A stretch of DNA of 64,000 bases, from positions 46,793,409 to 46,857,408 of the forward strand of contig CM063506.1 of assembly GCA_032207245.1 (NCBI GenBank), read 5' to 3'. Under the pieces are notes generated by a model. The model saw only the letters and a program-made list of their open reading frames with translations. It was not told where the DNA came from and searched no databases. Below are positions 35,811 to 49,797 of this stretch, in pieces. The translations under genes were made by a program, and so were the position numbers. Source of the DNA: Pardosa pseudoannulata (Eukaryota > Arthropoda > Arachnida > Araneae > Lycosidae). Each line of letters begins with the position of its first letter. Within the stretch, counting starts at the first letter, position 1.

Positions 35811-36804
35811 TCTAAGAGTAATTATATTAGTAATTTTATTAACTACATAAATTTCTATTGACAAAATGATGAAAAATTTGAAATATTTTTGGGGGAACTT
35901 TTATAGATAATAAAAAAAAAACTCATAGCAGATGGCAGTCATTGTTATAATTAACTTTTTGCTAAAAACGAACGTGCACCATTTTCAAAGAAAATGGCTA
36001 AATTCCCAGTTTTTGTCCATTTTTTGTTATTCAATATTGACAACACAAAATAATTCATTTCAAATCAAATTTATGGCATTCATCAAACATACACTCAGCA
36101 TAATAAATTGAATGGTTAAGCCAAAATATAAATTTAACAGCAAGAAAAGTTTTAAAAAAATATTCTGAAGACCGAGAATCGAAAAAGTTGAGTTATGAGA
36201 AAACAACTCGAAAATTACATGCCAGTTTTCCAAAACAGAGTCTACAATAAATTATGGGAAGTATCCAAAATGAGAATCGATAGGAAAGCCATATTTCTGT
36301 GACGTTCAGATATATCCCTTTTTCACAAAATAGTGAATCCAGATAAATTACTTCTCTTATAGTTTTTTACACACTTGAATAAAAATTCGCTTAGCATACT
36401 TTATATTTAATGAACTAATGGGCTAAATTGAAAAGTATTTAATGGTATTTTAAGCTGTCTGAAAATATATGAACATTAATCAAGCGAGAAGGATAAAATA
36501 CTTATTAAATAAAACTCTCATTATCAAATAAAATAAGGATGTAATAAAAACAAACTACGCATTATGTACTAGAGCTCCATTTGAATATAAGGCTTGCATG
36601 GTGCTCAGCTAATCTAGTTCAAAAAAAGTGGAAAAAGTGACTTAAGTGGCACCTATACTTTTTAAAATGTGACTAAAAAAGGACCTTATATGTGTAATAA
36701 CATAACTTTTTTAGGTGCATAAATACACTAATTGGTTAAGTTAATAACATTGATTGATTCAAAGCGAGTACATTGATTAGTTTTGTTATTATCGAAAAAT
36801 AATA

Positions 36805-36808
<4 letters not shown>

Positions 36809-36860
<52 letters not shown>

Positions 36861-36977
36861 GCATATATGTATATTATATGTATATATGTATATATGTATA
36901 TATATATATATATATATGTATATGTATATATATATGTATATGTATATATGTATATATGTATATGTATATATATATAT
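36809..36977. repeat. (TA)n / TATGTA microsatellite
   Basis: TA repeats passing into TATATGTATA units; the overlapping ORF is an artefact. Confidence 0.97.
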
Positions 36978-37270
36978 CAGCCAAATTACTTAATGCAAAT
37001 TATTTAATACCAGGTTACTTAAAAGTATCACAGATATCGAATATAGTTATTAAAGTCTTCATATAAATCTTTTTACATTGTTAACTCCTCTTGCAAACTA
37101 TTCTTATAATCATTTTATCTGTCATATAAAATATGAACCAATGGTTACTCTTTCTGAAATAATTCTATAGTTAAAAAAAAAAAATTTGTTTTAACAAAAT
37201 AAATAAAAGCTGAAATTTTATTGTTTTGTCCATAATAAATTGTGTATTTCTTATAGCAATTCATGTTGAG

Positions 37271-37365
37271 TAGGGCTGGGCGATATACCGTAATATATCA
37301 ATATTACTTTAATACCTCGGTAATGGTATTGAGATTTCAATCCACCCGATATACCGTTTCAAATT
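37271..37365. mobile_element. DNA-transposon end of the GGGCTGGGCGATATACCG type
   Basis: TAGGGCTGGGCGATATACCG followed by further CGGTAA...CCCGATATACCG. This string and its repeats are a recurrent transposon terminus in animal genomes, usually classed with hAT-like elements. No opposite end was found. Confidence 0.45.
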
Positions 37366-37665
37366 GCATTTCATCTGTCTTACGGAATTTTTTTAAATTA
37401 ATAAATGTAATGGAAAAGTAAATATTCTGTTTAAAAAAGTGACTTTTAAGGGAACAAAAATAGTGACTTTTTAAGCTGAAAAAGTACCACTGAGCTTCTG
37501 CAAAAAAATACGGAAGTAATAAAAACAATGAAATAAAAGTTGCGTACTCGAGCTCTACATTTCTTAGAAACTATGAAAATTAGACAGGGCAGTAATCAGA
37601 TGACTTAAAAACGGTGAGAAAAGTGACAAACAGTGTAAGAAATGAGACTAAAAGTTACAATAAGG

Positions 37666-39334
37666 GAATTTCGCGCAGTGTCACTAACTACATTAATGCC
37701 CTTCCTCGTTCATGGGTATTTCTATAATAGCCAATAGGCAACCAATATTGTGCCCTTCCGCTTACAAATAACATTAAATTTTTCATAAGTTTAGTTGCAT
37801 CATGCTGCATGAAATTGCCTTATAAATATGTCTCTGTTTTACACGAGCAAACATTTTAAAATGGTGTTTAAAACAGAAAAAAATGATTAATATTGATTTT
37901 AGGTTATGCATAATTTACATATTTATTGCTTAAAAGTAATAAATATACAAAAAATAAATGTGTACTTTGATATAAATTATTTAAGTGTGTAGAGAGCAAT
38001 GTATCTTTAAGAAAACTGTTTTATGCTCTAAATAAATTATATTTTCCTACAGCTCTTGCATATTTTGAAAGACATTAAAATTTTATATTAAAGAATCATT
38101 CTTTTGAATTTTTTTAATTAAAAAAAAATTCTTGTAAATGATGGCTTCTTTACTAAAATAAAAAAGTCGAATTTTTGGGGATCTGACATACAAAAATTGG
38201 ACGGATATTCTAAAGGTGGTAAGACTAATTTTATAAGCCATTTTCAGAATTTTTTTTTAAACGTAACAAAAGTAATAAATTATCAAAAAAAGTGTCTAAA
38301 AATGAGAAAAGGGGCTTACTAGCATGGATGATGTGAACAAAATGAACGTAAATAAAAAATTATATATTTCGTTAAGTTTAAACCGTTGAACTATTTAAAA
38401 TTTATCTGACACATTTAAAGCAGCAAATTGGAAACATATTTTAATAAATACTAGCAGTCAATACAAAAAACAATTGACACAATATGTGCTAAAAATATAA
38501 CCAAAAATGTTTATCTCCTTAAAGAAAATTTATTGCTTTCGATACAGAAATATAAAATCTTTATTCCAATTCTGTTTTGTCAAAGCATCAGAGATCATAA
38601 AACTTCATAAAACGAGTATAGCTATTCCACTTCGTTGAAATTTAGGATTAAAATTTTTCACTTCGCACTTTCTTTGGGGTTATCAGTTAAAAAATGGATA
38701 AACTTCAAAAAAGTTTATTGGTATAAACTAAAATATTGTTATTTAAACATCCTTTCCAAACTTGTAATTACCTTTACTCCTCATTTCTTTTTCTTTTTTT
38801 TAATAGCACCATGGAAATTCTTACTTAAAAGTCAACATAGAGATGTATTAAAGACTGAAATTATTTTTCGTGAAGAAAATCTGCGGTAAAAATATTTTGA
38901 TAGAAACGTGAAGACTGCTAGCTTCCCTTTTTAATACTTTGCTTCAAAAATTAGAAAAAAAAAAGCTACTTTTATGGCTTTCTCCCTTCAATAAACATAT
39001 TAATTATATTCAAACTTATCTGGAAAATGGGTCACTGAATTTTTAAGGTAGGACGGGCTTCATACTTCAAGAGATACAGCAGTTTAACGTAAGCAATGTA
39101 GAGTTTTCAATTTTGAAAGTACTAAGGTATTATGAACATTCTAAGAAATAACTCTAAAATGTTGACTTCATAGTTGTTTTTTTTTTTTTTTTTTTTTTAA
39201 TAGTGTATAAATTTCCATCTTTAAAAGTGAGCTATTTGAACTTGTTTACTAAACGTGGCTCAATATATCGCCGGAACCACAAGAGAGAAAAATGAAATAT
39301 CGAAACAAAAACTTGTTCTCCGTAATAGATATCT
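37666..39334. other. AT-rich background, no gene seen
   Basis: Includes a T(22) run at 39177-39198 and an 84-codon unrecognised ORF at 38635-38889. No element ends were recognised. Confidence 0.5.
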
Positions 39335-39621
39335 TTAACACTAGATTGCCCGAGATTTCTTGTATACCTATATTGCCCAAAAGCAGTCAAAATAACTGCT
39401 TTGTGAAAAAATAACAAATATGTAAAGAAATTTGTTTAAAATTAATTTTTAATATTATATAATAAAGGAGGGTGGAAGTAACTACAATTATTCATAAACG
39501 AATTTATATGTTATAGAAAAAGTCACCAAATTCTAAGAAATTGTGTCATATTTCATAATCGTTTTTCTAATTGAAATTAAAAAAACAGTCAAAATGACTG
39601 CCTTGGGCAATCTAGTGTTAA
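39335..39621. mobile_element. piggyBac-type MITE with TTAA target site
   Basis: The element is 39339-39617 (279 bp), bounded by TTAA on both sides (39335-39338, 39618-39621). Its ends CACTAGATTGCCC and GGGCAATCTAGTG are a perfect 13-bp inverted repeat. A second inverted motif, GCAGTCAAAAT / AAAATGACTGC, lies just inside each end. TTAA duplication is diagnostic of the piggyBac superfamily. No transposase is encoded. Confidence 0.9.
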
Positions 39622-41910
39622 GGAGACATTGTACCTTTAAAGTCTTAAAATATTCAATATAGCAGCCTCTTTTCTATTCACCATAACATAAAACGCTCTA
39701 CGTCTCTTACAATGATTTTTTTACAATTTTTTTAATAACACTCTAGTTTTAAAAAAAATTAGTTTTGTCCTTTCAAATAGTATTTTTTTTTTTTACAACA
39801 AGAATATAAATCCAATGAAAAAAACTGAAAATAACTTACTCAAAGTAACTTTTTACATATGTATATTAGAAACTAACTTCTTATATGAAATTGAAGTAAA
39901 CTATCCGATTTCATAAACCAAAACTTTAGAGGTATGTTATTTTTAAATAAAAAAAAATATTAAAACTGTTACGAAATTGAAAATTTTAAGAATTGATTTC
40001 TTGTATTAATATAACTGAGGTTTACAGAATAAAAGATAATGAGTTTCTATTTCGAAACAGAAAATTTGTTTCTAATTTACAAATTTCAAAATTTATTTTG
40101 TGGGTAAGTGGATTTCTGTTTTTTACACTTGGTGTGTTATATTTAGTCTTGTATAAAGTGTATTGAAAAACTAAATAATTCTTATAAAGGTAGAAACTTG
40201 TCAGTCATCTAGGAAAAACTTTGTTCTAAACAGGACAGAACTATTTATTTTATAGGAAATCAGAAATAGGTTGCTTTAATAATAACGAATTTTCATTTCG
40301 AAAGTTAATAAGTCAATTTTGCAGAAAAATGCATAAGCAGGGGACGGGGGGAGCATATTTCTCTTTGTGAAGCCGATTTTCTCACACTTTTTTGTACATT
40401 TCACAAACTAAGAGGATAAATTAATAAATTTATAACTATGCCTTTCGAAATAATTCGAGGCTTTTTTTTTAACTTATGAAGCAAAAAAAAAAAAAAATAT
40501 ATTTGTGTGAATATTTAGATTGTTAACTTCCTGAATTCCCACAGTCGATCAAAAATCCAAATTAAAGAATCTAAAAATCTTACAATAATACTTCATTACA
40601 ATGGTGCATTCTTCTAAAATACTCTTCCAATTTTCTTTAGGCTTTATAATATTTGCACATTATGATTTCAAATTAAGGATAAATACATCATAGACCTACG
40701 ATGAAACTCTACCAACTTTTTTCGTTGCTGCTTATTTCATTTAGTATTTTACAGCATTTGGAATAGAAGTTTTTAAAATTATTTTAGCTTTTTTGAACGT
40801 CGAATACCCTGGTGTAATATTTGATACTTTTTAAAAATTTAAATAAGTTGGGAATTATATCTACTAATTATTTATTCCAAAATAGCATAAATTATTAATG
40901 AAACTCACTTTGTTGTAAGTCTGCACACAGCGTGTTAGAAATTATTTTAAACTTTTGAAATACTTTAGTTTATTGTTTTCACTTTATAAAAAAGGGTTAT
41001 TTTTTAGAAAAAAAAAGCAAATTTAGCGAAAGTAATTAAATAAAAAGAGAACAGGGCAACTTTGTATTGGGCTGCACGTGGAGAGCTGTGGTCTATTGAT
41101 TGTCTCTCGAAGTACGAGGAAAAAAAAAAAAAAAAAGAAAAAAAGAAAATGGAAGTTGTACTTTTATCATTTAATAGAGAATTACAGATTATACGTGATT
41201 ATACAAAAATCTCAATCTTTAAAAAATGGACATTACTTTTGATAAACAGAACTTGAAATAATTTTCTCGTTAAAATAAGATCTCTTCACGTATGAGTACA
41301 TGTATACATCAAAACAACACCTATTTTTAACGATAACAAAAATCCACACGATATATAAAGCTATATTTCCTGGTCAATGACGATTTTTTCTCTCTCTTTT
41401 ACTGAAATCTGTCAAAGGAAATGTCATCTCTTTCCTTCATTTTTTAAACGTATCACATCCTGGTAACGTGATAAGTTGGCCATCGTCATAACTGTAATTA
41501 AAAGTCATAATACGCAAAACATATTAACCAGAGGTGTCACAAAGATTTTTTTTTTTTTAAATCAACTTTTACTCTTATGAACTAATGCCAGTGAAAGTGT
41601 TAACCGAATATGAGCAATTGCATAAAAAAAGATTTAGTGGAGAAAAAAACGCCCTAAAGAGTGCACAAAGAAAAAAAAAGAACTCAGAAGTTTTTTACTG
41701 AGCTTAAAAGAATTATCTATTCAAAATTTAAATTATACGATATGTAAAATCTTTTTTTAATTTTTTCTCCACTAAATATCAGTTTCATTCTTGTGTTCAA
41801 AAGTCTTATTTAAATTGATTTGAATATTCCTTATTTTTCACTTTGCTCTAAATCAAACCTAGGCAAAACAAAATACCACATTGGAAAAGCATCTTATGCC
41901 GGCGGGGCGC
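39622..41910. other. AT-rich background, no gene seen
   Basis: Contains A runs (for example about 40483-40497 and 41120-41137) and a G run near 40345. ORFs are short and unrecognised. Confidence 0.5.
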
Positions 41911-42007
41911 TCTATATACATATATGTATGTATATATACATATGCATGTATGAGATATATGCACTATATATATATATATAAATAAATAAATATAAATATA
42001 AATATAA

Positions 42008-42053
<46 letters not shown>
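41911..42053. repeat. TA / TAAA microsatellite
   Basis: TATATACATATATGTATG-like start, then TA, TAAATAAATA and TATAAATA units, then pure TA. Confidence 0.95.
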
Positions 42054-42055
<2 letters not shown>

Positions 42056-42064
42056 TTGAGGTGA

Positions 42065-42270
42065 AAGCTAAAAAACACATTATTAAAGTTTATTATTCAT
42101 AAATTAATTTATAGTGTATAAATAGTTATAATTACTAAACCAATATAATATTATAATACTTTAACCAATAATACTTTAACAAATGCAATATTTGTTTCAA
42201 ATAAAAATATTGTGAATTCCGGCGTGGGCCGCAAAAGTTTTACTGAGGGGCCGCTATTTGCTCACCCCTG
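42065..42270 (+). mobile_element. hAT-like 3' end relic (GGCCGC type), copy 2
   Basis: Ends GGGCCGCAAAAG, then GGGGCCGCTATTTGCTCACC and CCTG at 42270, a terminus typical of hAT elements (CAGGGGTG...GCGGCC when reversed). The preceding 190 bp align with 19126-19331. The 5' end may have been lost to the adjacent microsatellite. Confidence 0.6.
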
Positions 42271-43109
42271 ATCCCATTTGCACTCCTAGAGAGTTAATAC
42301 ACAAAATGAATAATTTTAGCATATACAAGTAAAAAATAACTATTTCATACCTTGTAGCTTTAATGTAGTTGGTTGTGTATGGAGAGCTGTAAAGATCTGC
42401 TGATCACTTAAATATACATCTTCATAAGTATGGTATAAATATACATCTGTAGTGATATTAGAGATAATAGTATATATGTGTGTGTGTGTGTATCAGCGAT
42501 GTATAACTGAAAATAAGAACCTTAAACAGTCTATGGATCTTAACAGGAAATCTTTTCCAGAAGCGACAGAAATCGATTACTAAGAGGAAGAGAGATAAAT
42601 TATGCAATGCTCGACTAAAATATATTCCAGCTGAAAAGGGCCAATACAATTATTTTCGCACGATCTTCGTTTTCTCCCCTAAGACTATGGGGAAATTTAT
42701 TTTTTCTTTTTCAGCTGCGTTTTCATCCAAATCACTCACGTAATTTTTAAGAAAAAAATATATTTTGAACATCTTTCAACTTTTATAATAGAAAAATTCA
42801 ACAAGAAACTGGCTGTATTTCAAAATGTAGGCTAGTGTGTTGCGGGGTGAGAGAGGGGGAGTTTGCTTAACTGAATGCATTAAAAATACATCTGCAACAT
42901 TTCAATACACAGAGGGAGAAAAAAATATTCGTTTACCTGTGTACAAGGTATTAAAGAAATACTTATCTTACAACGTCTCGGGTGCTGTAATCGTGTTGGA
43001 ATCGCTCATCTTATCAGATTTTCAGTTCCGAAGTTAGTTCGCTTGTCCACTATTACCTATTATTATTGTTAAAGTAATCATTTTTCTATGCTAATGATGT
43101 AGGATTTTA
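42271..43109. other. No gene recognised
   Basis: Short ORFs at 42458-42649 and 42837-43037 lack recognised domains. A small GT repeat lies at 42476-42491. Confidence 0.5.
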
Positions 43110-43758
43110 ATTTTAACGAATTTAATGCAAAATTACTGATTTCACTATTTTTAGAGAAAAAATGTTTAAACATTTTGGAAAGTTTTAAATTATTTACTAA
43201 CTACGAAAATAAGCTATAAACAGTATCTTAAAGCAATTCACATCTGATAACTAAAAATTGATCCTGTAATTCTAAAACCACGCAGAAATTCTCGAGTTTT
43301 TACTAAATTAAATAACAACTTCGAAATTTCTCTTAAAATGGCAAAGGATTTTTTTCAATTTAATAAATCACATTGCCAGATTTAACGTGATTCCCTAAGC
43401 TAAATGATAAACATTAAAAAGTAAAATAATTGACGAATTTTAACGAATTTATTGCAAAATTACTGATTTCACTATTTTTAGAAAAAAAATGTTTAGACAT
43501 TTAGGGAAGTTTTTAAATTATTTACTAACTACGAAAATAAGCTATAAACAGTATCTTAAAGCAATTCACATTTCATAAATAAAAATTGGTCCAGTAATTC
43601 TAAAACCACGCAGAAATCCTTGAGTTTTTACTAAATTAAATAACTTCGAAATTTCTCTGAAAATGGCAAACGATTTTTTTCCATTTAATAAATCACATTG
43701 CCAGATTTAACGTTATTCCCCAAGATAAATGATAAACATGAAAAAGTAACAAATAATT
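43110..43758. repeat. Tandem duplication of about 327 bp, well conserved
   Basis: ATTTTAACGAATTTA at 43110 recurs at 43437 and similarity continues through CTACGAAAATAAGCTATAAA, CAGTATCTTAAAGCAATTCA, AAAACCACGCAGAAAT and CACATTGCCAGATTTAACG. Differences are scattered substitutions and small indels, so this copy pair is younger than most other duplications here. It has no TSD, inverted ends or coding content. Confidence 0.93.
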
Positions 43759-44127
43759 GTTATCACTTTTTTGATACTAGGGAGATTCATTTTTAAAAAT
43801 ATTTTCTAACAGTTTAAACATATATTGAACTCCTTAACCCTTAGCGTTTAATCACTAACACGATGCACATAACTACTTTAATAATGCACGCATAAAAATT
43901 CCAAGTGATTGTTCCAAATTCTATAGGACTACTCCTCAAGCAATTCTTTATCCTTTATGACGTCATATCCTCATTGATCTTAAAATATCTGCCCATTTAG
44001 AATAAGTCTCAATTCTACTAGAGAATATCATTTGTCATTTACTCACTGGGTGGCGTGCGAGGGATTATTTAACATCACTTAAGAACAAAGTATAATTTCA
44101 TTTTTTCACAACCGATTTTTTTATTAT

Positions 44128-44129
<2 letters not shown>
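43759..44129. other. No gene recognised; CRE palindrome
   Basis: Holds a TGACGTCA palindrome at 43958-43965; otherwise AT-rich background. Confidence 0.5.

Positions 44130-44214
<85 letters not shown>
44130..44214. repeat. (TA)n microsatellite
   Basis: More than 40 uninterrupted TA units. Confidence 0.98.
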
Positions 44215-44217
<3 letters not shown>

Positions 44218-47033
44218 TTGCTTAACGGATACTTGCATCCGCTATAAAAATAACTTATTTATATATCTGACAAAGAAGTCTCACTTTTAAAATGTTCCAA
44301 GCTCAAATGCAACTTTGAACCAATAAGATATTCATTTTATGATGTTTTTCACATGAACTAATTTTTTTTCCCGATTCAAAAAATATACCTAAGTAGATAC
44401 TTGTTCCTATCTTTAATAATTTAACATGAAAATGGCTCGTTCTTTTCAATCACTGTAATATAAATGTGTGAGTGTTGCCTATTTGAAAATTAAAACAGAA
44501 GTATTATTCAATCCAGTTCATTATATTTTCTGTTCAGTGATCACAACAATACAATGTTGTGGACTTAGTTTTTTATACTTTATATTGCATATGTTCCTTA
44601 TTTTATTCTACGTTATGCTGTGAAGAAAAAAAAATTTCCCGGCTGTGAAAAACTGCTTTCGTGTTATTTATCGAAAGGTACTAGCAAAAAAAAAAATATA
44701 TACGGTATACATAAAAACAATAATTTGAGTCGAGACGTTGCCAATGCGTAAGATTAGGAAGATTTTACTGGAGAAATATTCCTTAATGACTTTTAAATAA
44801 TGAAGTGTTTCAGGCACTTTCTACCTATACTTGGAAAAATATATTTTTAAAACTGGGTGAAAAATTAATTTTATATAATAAACGTTTCTTAAAAAATGAT
44901 AAATTGACATTCATTAATATCATATACATTATTCAGCTTTTATTTCACTCAAAAGGTATCTTCACAATACAAATGAAATGAAGATTAATATTATTCTTTC
45001 ATATTTTAGGCTAAACAATTTATTAAAATTTAATCTTTAAAGTTTTCTTACATATGTATTAACGATAAGAAAGGAGATTTCTGTTCACATTTCACTTGAA
45101 GAAACGGCATGTCACATAAAACGTATTTTTAAATCTACTTTTTTGAGGTAGCTTAGCCTGCTTGTTGAAATATTAAAATGTACAATCATTTCTCTCCGAT
45201 CGAAAGTTTTAGTTAAAACCTTTTTAGCTATTTTTAGATGGAATATACAGCGCATGTGTTAGTTAATCCCAGTTCTATATATAGGATATGGAAGTACTTT
45301 AAGATCCACAATGGAAAGTTCTGGTATAAACAGTAATATTTTCTTTCACTGTTTTACTTCATCTGAAAGAACTACTTATAAATTCCGATTTGAAAGAGAA
45401 AAATCTCTTCAATTCTTAACAGCCACTCGAATGCACTTTATACATATATCAGTGGCAGGGCCTGCTTTTGGCAAGGAAGGCGACTGCCAACAGCAGCCAA
45501 ATTAAGAAGATATAAACTGCCTGAACTGGAGTGCACACAATATGTATCGGTATTACTGCCTCAATTCAATTCCAAGTCATTTTACGGGTTAACAGAATTC
45601 CTTTATAATTCTATTTTCATCGTATGTTTGTTGTTTAAAAGCTTTTTTTTTTTTAAATCTTTTGGATGGACATTTGGGGTGTTTGCCTGCAGTGGTAAAA
45701 ATGCTAGTCAGGTCACTTGCCTTGTTAATGCAGAAAATTGCGTTAAACTTATTTGAACCTAAACTACATGCAAAACGGAGAAAAATACGAAATTGTTGCC
45801 ACTGAAATGGGCGTTTGCTGTTTTACTTGGTGAAGTATCTAAACTACTTAATATTTGAACTAAAGCAAAAAAATATAAATAAATAAATAAACAGCTCTGA
45901 AATTATAGCGAGGTTCCGAACTCAATTTCTATGTACGAAGCAATTTTAAAACTTCAAGATGTTTAAACAAGTTTAAAAAATATAATGGCCAAAGCATCTC
46001 GTTAGCATAGTATGTCGTTTTCAACGTTTTTTGTAGAATTTATAGACAAATCAAGAGATTTACTGTTCATTAAAAAAAAGGAAAATACCGTCATTACTGA
46101 TTTCTCGGAAAATATCCTAAGCATAAAAAAAGACGCAAGAGCTTTAACAGTCCTTCTTTCAAAACCCATATTACTTTTCCTCAAGTTTTTATTTGCTTTG
46201 CATAGGTTCCTTTCGCATTAAGAACAAAGAAAATATAAACAATTCTTGGAAACAGACAGCTCGTTACAGGTGCAAGTATAATCGTTTATTTACAGAAATT
46301 ATACTACTTCAATTAGATTTAGTATTGCTACACTCTGAGGCCTCTTTCATTCAGGGAACGCAAATCATGCTGCTATCTGAGGCATAAAAATGGCAGTCTT
46401 GTTTCACAATCAGAACTCGAAGTCCACCATAATGAGGAAAACGCGAAGGCAGAGAAAAAGAAAACACAAACGGCGATCAGAAGTTAGTAATATTTGATGT
46501 TATAACTTATCTGCATACATGTACAGCACTCTCTTTCTCTTTGGTTAAATATATTTATCAAAAAGATAGGCAACAATCGATCACGCGGGGAAACTTACAC
46601 TCGATATTTTAATGACTTGATAACACGTAGAATCACTGAAGAGTCAAGATATTAATACTGCTTTTTAAAGCAACACTTTTAAATGAACAGCTTAATGTAA
46701 CTTGAAATCATGATGAATCTTGATCATAAACAATCAAGTTAAGAGTAGAAGAATAAATAATAGCTTGTTTGACGACGGTGAAAACAGCTACGAAATATGC
46801 TTTCTCTTGTAACTTACCTTCCAAATTCATTCTTCAATAAATATATTGGATGTCTAAAATCTCAAGACATAAAAAAATGTACAATGGAAAATATAGGTGG
46901 TGCTGAAAAAACATGCCATAATAAACGTTATTTTATTACGGAATTTATCACTAAAGTACACAAATTACACCATTAAAACAATAGTAACATAAGTGTAATT
47001 TTTTTATTTGCATTTAGTTTCATAAAAAAATGC
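44215..47033. other. AT-rich background with slightly richer patches, no gene recognised
   Basis: ORFs at 45311-45505, 46002-46221 and 46193-46387 show no recognised domain. A 21-codon Arg/Lys-rich frame at about 46431 is noted but unsupported as a gene. Confidence 0.5.
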
Positions 47034-47231
47034 TTAACCCTTATTTTGACAAGATGTTTTTTCAAATATCGATTAAAAATATATTTAAATAAATAATAAT
47101 TTAAATAATATTAATAATAATTAATAATATATTTAATATATTATATATTATCGATAAAAATATATATTTATTATAAAGATTTTATTTATTTGATTGTTCG
47201 TTGTAGCGGACTTAGCCAAATTAAGGGTTAA
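47034..47231. mobile_element. piggyBac-type MITE, copy A of the CCCTTA family
   Basis: Element 47038-47227 (190 bp) between TTAA sites (47034-47037, 47228-47231). Ends CCCTTATTTTGAC and GCCAAATTAAGGG are near-complementary inverted repeats. The interior is AT-rich, with ATCGATAAAAATATATATTT and GATTGTTCGTTGTAGCGGAC. A second copy lies at 60232-60452. The ORF at 47194-47418 begins inside the element and is incidental. Confidence 0.9.
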
Positions 47232-49797
47232 ATATAATGTTTCGATAAAACAAGCAATTAACAAAACTGCAAACTACATAGACACTGCCAAAATTGTAGA
47301 AAAAATTAGAAATCCCCTCTTAAAAATTGGATTAATATTACGGGAATTTATGGCTAATATTCCTGACAGAAATGGTTTTAGATACAGCATGCATACTCGA
47401 GAATATCTAACTTTATAAAAGATTATCTTATCTGTCCTATGCCAAGTCTGAAGAAAATGGCACAACTTCAAAGTTAACAAACACCGCTGATTCATGGATT
47501 TACGATTCAAATCGCACTTCTCAAGCGTGACATAATATCTAGCTGGCACGCCTACAGTCTTGAATACATTGAGTTCTAAAGCCAACAAAATAATTAAAAT
47601 TCAAAACCACAGCATTTTGTAAACTGCTTGACCACCTAACAGATAATTAAGCTTTCTAAAAATATGCTACTTAAACAACAGATCTTTGTTTCACATGAAC
47701 ATATCAGAATAGGGAAATTCAATTTTAACTAAGTCCAATGTGTAATGAATACTTTATATCTTTAAAATTTTTCAGAAAAACATGTTTCAGATGACAACAG
47801 ATATTAATATTAAAGTAAAGAATTACTCAAAATCGGAAATTATTTAAAAGTGAGAAACTAAAATTGTAGCTAAATTTTCGAATGAAAGCTCAAAGCTTCA
47901 ATTGCATTCTGCAGATATTTTTTCCGACATTTTCTAACTTAAAACAAATACTAGTCTAATTTAACTACTCTGCAAAGAGCTTCATAATAAATAATACACC
48001 ACTTAAGAGGAAGGAAAAAACATTTTTAAAAAGCTGGTTATGGAACATAATGTAAACTTTTACAATATTTGATTAACAAAATTTTATTTACAGTTAACAA
48101 AAATAAACATTTCTTACGTACGACTGATAAATTATCCATTTCTGCTTCGAATTTCAGTTGCTCGCAAAAATTAAAATAAAAAATCCACTATCCTTAACTT
48201 TTAAGATTTTAACATTTAAGATTTTTTGGAACAATGAAATTAGCAATCCTTAAATTTAATTGATACTTTCTGCACACTTGACAATGACTTCATACATGAC
48301 TTTTATATGTCCGGATTAATATTTGGGAATAGAAAAATATTAATTTTAAGAAAAAAGCAGTTTAAACAATGCAGTTTTATAAAAGCAAAACAGGAAGTTT
48401 ACAAGAAATAAAAATTGAAAAAAAATTTTAAATTGTACATTCGTTATAATGTATTTACATAAACATATAAATGTATGAGTTTGTTAGACACCGTTTTTAG
48501 AAAATTGAATTTATTTCCCGCCGAAATCCCAACATCTCACTTTATCGCGATGTGAAATTGAAACATTTTTTTTTTTGCTTATTTACAAATTTTATATATT
48601 TAGTAATAGTCTTAAATTAATTAGAACTATTCCTAGATTTACATTTCAAATCCTTTAAAGTTCATTCAAAAAGTTGTCAACTCTATTTAGCCTTAATAGC
48701 GTATAGTTTTAACACGGAATAAAATTAGATTTTCACATTATTACAAGAATGATAAATTATGGCAACACAGTTGTGCACATTTTTTTTTTTTAATCTTGAG
48801 AATATAAAATTGCACATGCAAACAACATATATATATACTCATGTACACCCCATTGTATTAAATGCGGTCTACATGAATGAATATTTTTTTAATGTATATA
48901 ATTATTTGGAGATTTGATATTTTATTTTTATTAGTTGATCAGTTTCCTTACTTGCTGTTCAAAACGTTGCTGACATCTCTTGTAGAATTTCGTCCCTACC
49001 TTTTTATCCAAATAAATTTATATAATTTCTTTTAATTTCTGCCAATAGTATTAAGAATTTTAATTCGGTGATTCATCATTTGACTTACCTTATTAACGCA
49101 AATTAATTTTTTTTCTATTTTCATAATGATACAAACAGTAACGTACAGAGATATCGAAAATTTACAATAATAAAAGATGACTACTTTTATTTATTATTTG
49201 TAATTAAAAGGCATTACGGAATGACATAAACAGTGAAAATTTTACTTTTGAGACATTTGAAATATGTAAATATTTAAGGAGTTTTAAGTGTACTGATAAT
49301 TGAAATTATTTCAAAGTATAAATATAAAAATATTAGCACTGTTTTAATATAGTATGCACTATCTACTTATAAATACAATAAATAGACTGCAAAACCTGAT
49401 TTAAATTCTAAACTTTATATTGCGACAAAAGACCGATAAAAGATGGAAATGAATAGCTTCAATATATCATTCCCTAAATAATCTTGATATTTTAATTCTA
49501 ATATATGTTCAATCTCAAAAAGCTTAACCCACATAAATATTACATGCATATTACGGGGGAAATGTATAACAGACATAATATAAAATTCCAAAACTAAACA
49601 ATGATTCATATCTGCTAAATTAAATTTGTAAGAAAGTTAATGTCTTGAAATAAAGAGATGTTTCACATAAGAATAAAAGATTTGTTAAAAATCCATTTTT
49701 AATATTTTACATAATTTTAAGACTTCTTGTTTTCAGCATAGGGTTAGGTTCTCAATAATATTAAAAGACCTACTTTCCTTACAAATAATAACTACTT
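47232..49797. other. AT-rich background, no gene seen
   Basis: A 104-codon minus-strand ORF (47274-47588) overlaps a 74-codon plus-strand ORF; neither is recognised. The rest is background. Confidence 0.5.

Larger units (their letters stand above)
36537..37665. repeat. Diverged direct repeats flanking a microsatellite and a transposon end
   Basis: GTAATAAAAACAA, GTACT(A/C)GAGCTC(C/T)A and AAAAGTGAC motifs occur at 36541-36660 and 37515-37640. The intervening sequence holds the TA microsatellite and a GGGCTGGGCGATATACCG motif. Similarity is modest, so ends are approximate. Confidence 0.45.

Noticed and set aside
46431..46496. Arg/Lys-rich 21-codon frame (MRKTRRQRKRKHKRRSEVSN)
   Set aside because: Resembles a ribosomal or nuclear-localisation peptide but is short, has no context and arises easily in A/G-rich sequence.
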